Position numbers and translations under genes: made by a program
Assembly (NCBI GenBank): GCA_002707025.1
Contig: PALG01000031.1
Span: 186,001-250,000, forward strand
From: Flavobacteriaceae bacterium
GTDB lineage: Bacteria; Bacteroidota; Bacteroidia; Flavobacteriales; Flavobacteriaceae
DNA length: 64,000 nucleotides
Direction: 5' to 3'
Shown here: positions 58,351 to 64,000 of the stretch, one piece after another
How positions within the stretch are numbered: position 1 is the stretch's first letter
Layout: each line of letters starts with the position of its first letter
Notes under the pieces: model-generated
Databases searched by the model: none
Seen by the model: the letters and a program-made list of their open reading frames with translations, nothing else
Told to the model about the DNA's origin: nothing

Positions 58351-60600
58351 ATGAGTTACCACTTCAAAAAGCATATTGTATACCCCCCGCTGCTGCTATT
58401 TTTTTTAGTGGCTTTTTGTGGTTTGGCACAAACCCAACAGGATACACTACAACTCATTCAGAAGTTTCATTTAAATGGGCGTAATTTTGTTAAAATTCAC
58501 GATTACGAAAATGCTATTGTAGATCTTTCCAAGGCCTACAAAATGGCAGCTTCCCCAACTTTTAGGAACCAACGGTTGGACATTCAATTCAGTATTGCAC
58601 AGTTACATTACTTGCTTCAAAACTATGACAAAGCTTCCAAAGAAACCCAACGCATTATTAATGCTTTGGAAAATACTGGGAACGAAGAAAAAGTGGCTGA
58701 AGCCAATACGCTATTGAGCCTCATTTACAGTCAAATGGGTAGGTTTTCAGAAGCAGAAAATCAATTGAAAAAAGCTGATAATTGGTTTAGCAGTAAGAAT
58801 AATGAAAAAAATAGGGCCAATGTGCTATTGGGTTTCGGAATTCTAGAATTGAAGAAAAACAATTATACTTCTGCCATCAACTATTTGGATGCGGCTATCC
58901 CGCAATTTGAATTAGAAAATGCGACCTATCAAGAAGCCCAAGCAAAATTATTAAAAGCGGAAGCCTTGTTGAATGCCAACCCTTCCGAAATAAATGACAA
59001 TCTCACTAAAGCAAAAGGAGCACTTCAAGAAGCCCGAGCCATTGCCAAAAAAAACAATGCAATTAAAATTGTAATAGATAGCTACAAAATTGCCTCCTAC
59101 ATAGCGTTACGGGAAAACAATTTTGAATTTGCCCAAGAAAACTTGGACATATACGAAAAAAGGAATGATTCAATTACGCAATCCTATTTGGCCGCTATTT
59201 CGACTGGTATCGATAGCGAAACCGATTTATTGAATCTAAATGAAATACTTGATAAGAAACAAACTGAAATTGATAAGCAAAAAAAATCGATCAATTTTGG
59301 TAAGATGACCACTGGGTTAAGTATTGCACTTATTGTTATTCTTTCCCTATTAACATTATCGCTCTACAAAAACAATAATCTTCGTGCCAAGGCAAACGAA
59401 CTCTTACAAGACAAGAACAATGAGCTTCAATTGGCTAAGGAAAAAGCGGAAAAAGCCTCCCTTGCCAAAGCACAATTTCTATCTACCATTACCCACGAAT
59501 TAAGAACCCCTCTGTATGCGGTTACAGGTTTGACCCATCTATTGTTGGAAGAGAATCCTAAACCCGATCAAAAAGAGCACTTAAATTCCCTAAAATTTTC
59601 AGGAGAGTACCTATTATCGCTTATCAACAACATACTCGATTTAAACAAACTGGAAGCCAACAAAGTGGAATTGGAAAAAACCACTTTTCATCTAAAAAAG
59701 CGAATTAACGACGTATTAGTTGCGTTGAAGAAAAGTGCCGATGACAAAAAGAACAATTTACATTTAGAATTTGATGAGTCGATTCCGGAAAAACTCGTGG
59801 GTGACCCACTCAAGCTTTCACAGATTCTTATCAATCTTATTGGAAACGCATTAAAATTTACACAAAATGGCGATGTGTTTATCCGGGTCAAAAAGATAAA
59901 AGATGCCAGCAATATAGTGCACCTCCATTTTGAGGTAGAGGACAATGGAGTTGGGATTTCCAAAAAGAAACAAAAGAGTATTTTTGAGTCTTTCTCTCAA
60001 GCCTCTTTACAAATTAACCGAAAATTTGGAGGAACGGGATTGGGGCTTGCTATTGTCAAGAACCTTTTACAGCTTATGGGGAGTAGGATCCAATTGGAAA
60101 GTCAGTTAGGAAAAGGGTCCAAGTTCTGGTTTGATATTAAATTCCAGGTGGCAGAACAATACAATGAAAGTACTTCCCCTAAAAACGCAGCATTAAGTAT
60201 TGATTACGCATCATTGGAGAACAGAAAGGTATTGGTTGTTGAAGACAATAAAATCAACCAAATGATTACCAAAAAAATCCTGGAAAAGAATCAAATGGTT
60301 TGTACTGTGGCAGACAATGGGATGGAAGCCATTAAGTTGGTTAAGGAAAACACATTCGATGTCATCTTAATGGACATTCACATGCCGGGCATTAGCGGTA
60401 TTGAAGCCACCCAAGAAATTAGAAAGTTCAACAAACAACTCCCTATTATTGCTCTTACAGCGGTAACCATTGATGAGAACCTGGACGATTTCTACCGTGC
60501 TGGTTTTAACGAAATTATCCCAAAGCCGTTTAAGACGGAAGAATTTTTTGAGAAAATTTACCGCACTCTGGAAAGTCAGAAACTCCCTATTGAAAGTTAA
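58351..60600 (+). CDS. TPR hybrid sensor histidine kinase/response regulator
   Basis: 749-aa two-component protein. Signal peptide 1-27, periplasmic TPR-like helices (about 30-300), one transmembrane helix (about 319-339) and a coiled coil (340-375). HisKA has phospho-acceptor His382 (STITHELRTPL). The ATPase domain shows an N-box (LINLIGNALKF), G1 (DNGVGI) and G2 (FGGTGLGLAI). A C-terminal receiver domain (about 626-745) has Asp675 (LMDIHMPG) and Lys725 (PKPF). No separate output regulator or DNA-binding domain is present, so signal passes to a partner elsewhere. Ends overlapping lpxK by 4 bases. Confidence 0.93.
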   Translation: MSYHFKKHIVYPPLLLFFLVAFCGLAQTQQDTLQLIQKFHLNGRNFVKIHDYENAIVDLSKAYKMAASPTFRNQRLDIQFSIAQLHYLLQNYDKASKETQRIINALENTGNEEKVAEANTLLSLIYSQMGRFSEAENQLKKADNWFSSKNNEKNRANVLLGFGILELKKNNYTSAINYLDAAIPQFELENATYQEAQAKLLKAEALLNANPSEINDNLTKAKGALQEARAIAKKNNAIKIVIDSYKIASYIALRENNFEFAQENLDIYEKRNDSITQSYLAAISTGIDSETDLLNLNEILDKKQTEIDKQKKSINFGKMTTGLSIALIVILSLLTLSLYKNNNLRAKANELLQDKNNELQLAKEKAEKASLAKAQFLSTITHELRTPLYAVTGLTHLLLEENPKPDQKEHLNSLKFSGEYLLSLINNILDLNKLEANKVELEKTTFHLKKRINDVLVALKKSADDKKNNLHLEFDESIPEKLVGDPLKLSQILINLIGNALKFTQNGDVFIRVKKIKDASNIVHLHFEVEDNGVGISKKKQKSIFESFSQASLQINRKFGGTGLGLAIVKNLLQLMGSRIQLESQLGKGSKFWFDIKFQVAEQYNESTSPKNAALSIDYASLENRKVLVVEDNKINQMITKKILEKNQMVCTVADNGMEAIKLVKENTFDVILMDIHMPGISGIEATQEIRKFNKQLPIIALTAVTIDENLDDFYRAGFNEIIPKPFKTEEFFEKIYRTLESQKLPIES

Positions 60601-61607
60601 AATTTTCGATAATATTCCAACCTGTTCAAAACCTCCTTTTTAAAAGCCGCTTCCCGCTCGTGCAGAATTTCTGTTTTAATGGGTAAGAAGTAAAAGGCTT
60701 TTTTTTGAATACGATGCGACAATCGTTGAAAATCTTTTTCTGTAGTAAGAATCAATTCTTCCCTTTGCAGAGTGTTTATTTCTGAATCTGAAAAATGATG
60801 ATGATCGGGAAATCTTTTATGCTGAAATTCAAATTTTTTCCCCTTCAGAAAATTGACTAATGGTTGTGGTTTGGCAATGCCCGTAATTAAAGTAAATGGT
60901 TTTCCTTTTAAATAATCCAAAGGAAGTTGCTCTGTTTTTCCATAAATGAAAGGATCATATCCTATTCGGGAAAAATAAATACTTTGCTCTGGGTCTAGCT
61001 GCATCCGAAACTGAATCTCCTGTAATTTCGCATAAGGAACCCTATCTGGACATTTGGTTACCACAATAATATCGGCTCTATAAGCCCCTCTTCGAGATTC
61101 CCTTAAGTTCCCTGCCGGAAGCAAATAATCTTCAATAAACAAGCTATCGAAAGCCGTAAGCAGGATACTGAAAGCTGGTTTTACCTTTCGGTGTTGAAAG
61201 GCATCATCCAACAGAATTACTTCGGCCTTTCCTTGAAGTTTCTGTATCCCTTCCCTCCTATTAGCGCAGACAGCAACCGTAATTTCAGGAAATTTTCGTT
61301 TTATCTGAAGCGGTTCATCGCCTACCATTTCGGAAGTAGCGCTTTCGGTCACTTTTAAAAAGCCCTTGCTTTTCCGCTTGTATCCCCTGCTTAGCACAGC
61401 TACTTTATAATCTTCTTTTAGAAATTGAACCAAAAGTTCTACCATGGGCGATTTTCCAGTTCCTCCTACCGAAAGATTTCCTACGCAAATTACCGGGACC
61501 TCAAATTCGGTGCTTTCCTTCCAGCCTTTATCGTAGGCATAATTCCGAAGCGAGGTTACGCCATCGTACAAAATCGAAAAAGGATAAAGGAATTTCCGAA
61601 AGTTCAT
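60597..61607 (-). CDS. lpxK: Tetraacyldisaccharide 4'-kinase
   Basis: Lipid A pathway kinase, 336 aa, inner-membrane associated. Family opening MNFRKFLYPFSILYDGVTSLRNYAYDKGW, Walker A CVGNLSVGGTGKSPMVE (about residues 41-57), VLSRGYKRKSKGF, VILLDDAFQHRKVKPAF and LPAGNLRESRRGAYRADIIVVTKC. Its presence shows a Gram-negative envelope with lipid A. Convergent with the histidine kinase (4-base overlap) and divergent from the Nif3 gene, 45 bases apart. Confidence 0.96.
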   Translation of the reverse strand: MNFRKFLYPFSILYDGVTSLRNYAYDKGWKESTEFEVPVICVGNLSVGGTGKSPMVELLVQFLKEDYKVAVLSRGYKRKSKGFLKVTESATSEMVGDEPLQIKRKFPEITVAVCANRREGIQKLQGKAEVILLDDAFQHRKVKPAFSILLTAFDSLFIEDYLLPAGNLRESRRGAYRADIIVVTKCPDRVPYAKLQEIQFRMQLDPEQSIYFSRIGYDPFIYGKTEQLPLDYLKGKPFTLITGIAKPQPLVNFLKGKKFEFQHKRFPDHHHFSDSEINTLQREELILTTEKDFQRLSHRIQKKAFYFLPIKTEILHEREAAFKKEVLNRLEYYRKF

Positions 61608-61652
61608 AGCACGAAAATATACTTTTTTATCTTTACACTAAAATTTAAAGAT

Positions 61653-62747
61653 ATGACGGTAAAAGAGGTTATTGCCACCCTAGAAGAACTGGCGCCATTA
61701 TCCTATTCGGAAGGGTTTGACAATACAGGGCTATTGGTAGGGGATTATCAAACAAAAGTACAAGGAATCCTGGTTACTTTGGACACACTGGAGACCGTAG
61801 TGGAGGAAGCCATAGAGCACAATTGCAACCTTATCGTTAGCTTCCATCCTATTATTTTTAAAGGTTTAAAATCCCTTACGGGAAAGAATTATGTAGAACG
61901 GACTGTCTTAAAGGCTATTAAAAACGACATAGCCATCTTTTCCATCCACACGGCACTGGACAATGCCTGGAACGGGGTCAATGCTAAAATTTGTGAAAAG
62001 TTAGGCTTAAAAAACATATCCATCCTGCTTCCACAGGAAGGCACCATCAAAAAACTGGTCACCTTTGTTCCTTCCAAAGAAGCTGAAAACTTGCGAAATG
62101 CCCTATTTTCGGTAGGAGCGGGAGGTATCGGGAATTACGAAAATTGTAGTTTTAATGTAGTTGGTACAGGTACTTTTAAAGGGAATGAAGCTTCCAATCC
62201 CGTGGTTGGTAAAAAAGGGGAAACCCACGAGGGAGCCGAAACCCAAATAGGCATTACCTTCAGCAAACATCTAGAGAAAAAAGTGCTTCAGGCACTTCAT
62301 AAAAACCATCCTTACGAAGAAGTGGCCTATGAAATTACGACCTTGGAAAACGCCCATCAACATATTGGCATGGGAATGATTGGCGAGTTTGCTGAAGCGC
62401 TTACGGAAGATGAATTTTTAAGCAAACTGAAAAATACGTTTCATACCGGGGTAATTCGTCACTCAGAAAGAATTGGAAAGTCAATTCAGAAAGTAGCGGT
62501 TTTGGGCGGTAGTGGAAGTTTTGCCATTAGCGCCGCCAAGGCGCAAGGGGCGGATGCATTTGTAACAGCCGATTTGAAATACCATGACTTTTTTGCTGCA
62601 GAAAAAGAGCTTCTTTTAGCAGATATAGGTCATTATGAGAGCGAACAGTACACAAAAGAGCTTTTAGTTGCACACCTTACCAAAAAAATTACTAATTTTG
62701 CAGTCGTTTTATCGAAAGTAAACACCAATCCTATAAGCTATTACTAA
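61653..62747 (+). CDS. Nif3-like dinuclear-metal protein
   Basis: 364 aa from the ATG at 61653; an open frame extends to 61425 but is antisense to lpxK. NIF3/YbgI family: PLSYSEGFDNTGLLVGD, NLIVSFHPIIFKGLKSLTGKNYVER and IAIFSIHTALDNAWNGVN supply His/Asp metal ligands; the C-terminal half has AVLGGSGSFAISAAKAQGADAFVTADLKYHDFF and DIGHYESEQY (His, Glu ligands). The middle (about 145-240) is the inserted PII/CutA-like domain of the long form. Sometimes called GTP cyclohydrolase I type 2, a weakly supported name. Three bases separate it from the next gene. Confidence 0.93.
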   Translation: MTVKEVIATLEELAPLSYSEGFDNTGLLVGDYQTKVQGILVTLDTLETVVEEAIEHNCNLIVSFHPIIFKGLKSLTGKNYVERTVLKAIKNDIAIFSIHTALDNAWNGVNAKICEKLGLKNISILLPQEGTIKKLVTFVPSKEAENLRNALFSVGAGGIGNYENCSFNVVGTGTFKGNEASNPVVGKKGETHEGAETQIGITFSKHLEKKVLQALHKNHPYEEVAYEITTLENAHQHIGMGMIGEFAEALTEDEFLSKLKNTFHTGVIRHSERIGKSIQKVAVLGGSGSFAISAAKAQGADAFVTADLKYHDFFAAEKELLLADIGHYESEQYTKELLVAHLTKKITNFAVVLSKVNTNPISYY

Positions 62748-62750
62748 AAT

Positions 62751-63533
62751 ATGGCAAAGAAAACCGAAATCACCGTAGAAGAGAAGTTAAGAGCGCTATT
62801 CGATTTACAATTAATCGATTCGCGTGTGGACGAAATTAGAAATGTACGTGGGGAGCTTCCTTTGGAGGTACAAGACCTTGAAGATGAGGTCGCCGGCTTA
62901 AACACCCGTTTGGATAAATTGAATACCGATCTTGAAACCATTGAAGAAAATATCAAGGATCGCAAAAACCTGATCGAAGAAGCGAAAGCTTTAATTAAAA
63001 AATACACCTCGCAACAAGACAAAGTGCGTAACAACCGTGAGTACAATAGTTTGAGCAAGGAAATTGAATTCCAGGAGTTGGAAATTCAATTGGCTGAAAA
63101 ACACATCAAGGAATTCAAAGCCCAGATAGAACAAAAGAAGCAGGTCATTGAAGAAACCAAAGAACGTGTAGAAGAGCGTGAAAAACACTTGAAGCACAAG
63201 CAAGGGGAGTTGGATGAAATCCTTGCCGAAACCGAAAAGAAAGAAGAAGCTTTAATTAAAGAGTCTGAAAAGTACGAGAAAAATATTGAAGAGCGTTTGG
63301 TAAAAGCTTACAAGCGAATTCGAAGCAATGTAAAAAACGGACTTGCCGTAGTACCCGTTGAACGTGGTGCTTCAGGAGGATCTTTCTTTACCATCCCTCC
63401 ACAGGTACAAATGGAAATCGCTTCCCGAAAGAAAATCATTACCGATGAGCACAGTGGAAGAATTCTAGTGGACCCTGCCCTAGCTGAAGAAGAAAGGGAA
63501 AAGATGGACAAGCTTTTCAAAAAAGTGAAATAA
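62751..63533 (+). CDS. Coiled-coil protein of the C4 zinc-ribbon family, cysteine-less
   Basis: 260 aa: a long antiparallel coiled coil (about 10-185) and a C-terminal domain. In relatives the end reads C-x-x-C ... C-x-x-C-G-R-I-L; here the matching stretch is VERGASGGSFFTIPP and DEHSGRILVD, with the architecture kept but no cysteines. It cannot bind zinc in the usual way. The protein is linked in tandem to Nif3, as in many Bacteroidota. Binding to nucleic acid has been suggested for the family; nothing more can be said. Confidence 0.88.
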   Translation: MAKKTEITVEEKLRALFDLQLIDSRVDEIRNVRGELPLEVQDLEDEVAGLNTRLDKLNTDLETIEENIKDRKNLIEEAKALIKKYTSQQDKVRNNREYNSLSKEIEFQELEIQLAEKHIKEFKAQIEQKKQVIEETKERVEEREKHLKHKQGELDEILAETEKKEEALIKESEKYEKNIEERLVKAYKRIRSNVKNGLAVVPVERGASGGSFFTIPPQVQMEIASRKKIITDEHSGRILVDPALAEEEREKMDKLFKKVK

Positions 63534-63556
63534 TACGCTATTGTATAAATTATAAC

Positions 63557-63590
63557 AAAGCCTTCACAGTTTGTGAGGGCTTTTTTTATT
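63557..63590 (+). terminator. terminator of the Nif3 operon
   Basis: AAAGCC-T-TCACA with TGTGA-G-GGCTTT around a 3-base loop, then a T7 run. Confidence 0.85.
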
Positions 63591-63626
63591 ACTTTTTGTA
63601 AGGATTACCTATAAATTAGACTTACT

Positions 63627-63875
63627 ATGGCGAAAGATCACGGAAATAGCATTAAAAACGACGCGCAATACGAAGCACTCCGCGAACAAGGAATGTCTAA
63701 AGAAAAGGCAGCACGTATTGCTAATACTCCCAATAGCGGAAAGAAAGGTGGCAAAGCCCCAAAATATGAAGAACGAACAAAGGAAGAGCTATACCAACAA
63801 GCAAAAAAGGTAGACATTTCCGGACGTTCAAAAATGAATAAAAGAGAATTGATCAACGCGTTGAGAAATCATTAA
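63627..63875 (+). CDS. Small basic Rho_N-like protein (DUF7218 type)
   Basis: 82 aa. First half MAKDHGNSIKNDAQYEALREQGMSKEKAARIAN is a conserved helical segment. A Gly/Lys-rich hinge (SGKKGGKAPKYEE) follows, then a Rho N-terminal-like domain (TKEELYQQAKKVDISGRSKMNKRELINALRNH), the helix-extended-helix seen at the start of Rho and in nucleic-acid-binding proteins. Likely a small DNA/RNA-associated protein; the function is not established. Confidence 0.8.
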   Translation: MAKDHGNSIKNDAQYEALREQGMSKEKAARIANTPNSGKKGGKAPKYEERTKEELYQQAKKVDISGRSKMNKRELINALRNH

Positions 63876-63884
63876 AAATTCACC

Positions 63885-64000
63885 ATGAAAAAGTCATTTA
63901 TTGTACTCATCACTTTATTTGCGACAATGTTTATTGCATGCGGAAATGCAAATAAAAAAAACGAAACAGCGGAAGCAGTAGCACAAAAAGAACAAACCCC
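63885..64000 (+). CDS. Lipoprotein, truncated by the window end
   Basis: The first 38 residues are visible: signal MKKSFIVLITLFATMFIAC (lipobox FIAC, Cys19) followed by a polar Asn/Lys/Glu-rich linker. The rest lies beyond the window, so no function can be assigned. Starts 9 bases after the Rho_N-like gene. Confidence 0.7.
   Translation, partial: MKKSFIVLITLFATMFIACGNANKKNETAEAVAQKEQT

Noticed and set aside
62751-63533. Functional zinc ribbon in the coiled-coil protein
   Set aside because: The cysteines required by the family motif are absent.
1-64000. Prophage, integrative element, secretion-effector or toxin-antitoxin island
   Set aside because: No integrase, transposase, phage structural, toxin or CRISPR-Cas genes were recognised; gene content and codon use look uniformly chromosomal.

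Overview
The window is chromosomal DNA of a marine-type Flavobacteriaceae bacterium (phylum Bacteroidota). The evidence is AT-rich intergenic DNA, promoters of the Bacteroidota type (TTTG, about 19-20 bases, TAnnTTTG), few Shine-Dalgarno sites, a cargo protein with a type IX secretion (T9SS) sorting tail, type III glutamine synthetase, and family-specific genes (DUF4293, DUF3667, LUD, BlaI/M56 pair, long-linker Rho). No phage, IS element, integrase or CRISPR array was seen. Almost all DNA is ordinary, densely packed core genome; the accessory-looking parts are the curli locus at the left edge and a repeat array near 15.4-15.9 kb.

Region by region: 1-5.7 kb is a minus-strand curli (functional amyloid) operon read csgA1, csgA2, csgB-like, csgH/csgE fusion, csgF, csgG; the last gene runs off the window. 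It is preceded by a 530-base AT-rich control region. 6.2-9.5 kb holds type III glutamine synthetase and a Na+/Ca2+ exchanger. 9.6-12.3 kb is a BlaI-type repressor and M56 (BlaR1-like) sensor pair with its operators. 12.4-15.1 kb has a 51-residue gene, apt, and an ABC1 kinase/TetR pair. 15.2-15.9 kb has tRNA-Arg(ACG) with two nested promoters, followed by a 12-unit hairpin repeat array. 15.9-23 kb carries mscS and a minus-strand run DUF1599, DoxX-like, ABC permease, tpiA, prmA, clpS. 23.1-28.7 kb has folP, cdaA (c-di-AMP synthesis), DUF3667, an ABC exporter, truA and a phosphodiesterase.

28.7-36.4 kb: DUF4293, rho, a T9SS cargo protein, an M14 peptidase lipoprotein, Nudix/pyrE (divergent, 7 bases apart), an SRPBCC protein and birA. 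36.5-41.3 kb is a plus-strand envelope/lipid operon: rsfS, ftsH, LUD protein, cdsA, psd, acyl-CoA-binding protein, ending at a folded element plus terminator. 41.5-45.8 kb is a string of small stress-type genes (PH-like membrane protein, exported VOC, pentapeptide repeat, GyrI-like, SRPBCC, lipoprotein, class III nucleotidyl cyclase). 45.8-64 kb: valS, DUF1573, aspartyl protease/PDZ, aminotransferase-murB, fasciclin lipoprotein, GT2-sigma factor-Nramp-like cluster, lipA-gap, a TPR hybrid histidine kinase, lpxK, Nif3, a cysteine-less relative of C4 zinc-ribbon proteins, a Rho_N-like small protein and a truncated lipoprotein.

The most noteworthy items are the curli locus (a probable CsgH-CsgE fusion, two tandem curlins with a shared cysteine-bearing C-terminal tail, large hairpins after each curlin gene), the two-type hairpin repeat array, a structured element at 41.34-41.48 kb, and an Nramp-like transporter lacking the DPGN metal site. 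All functional calls come from reading motifs and gene order; no database search was run.
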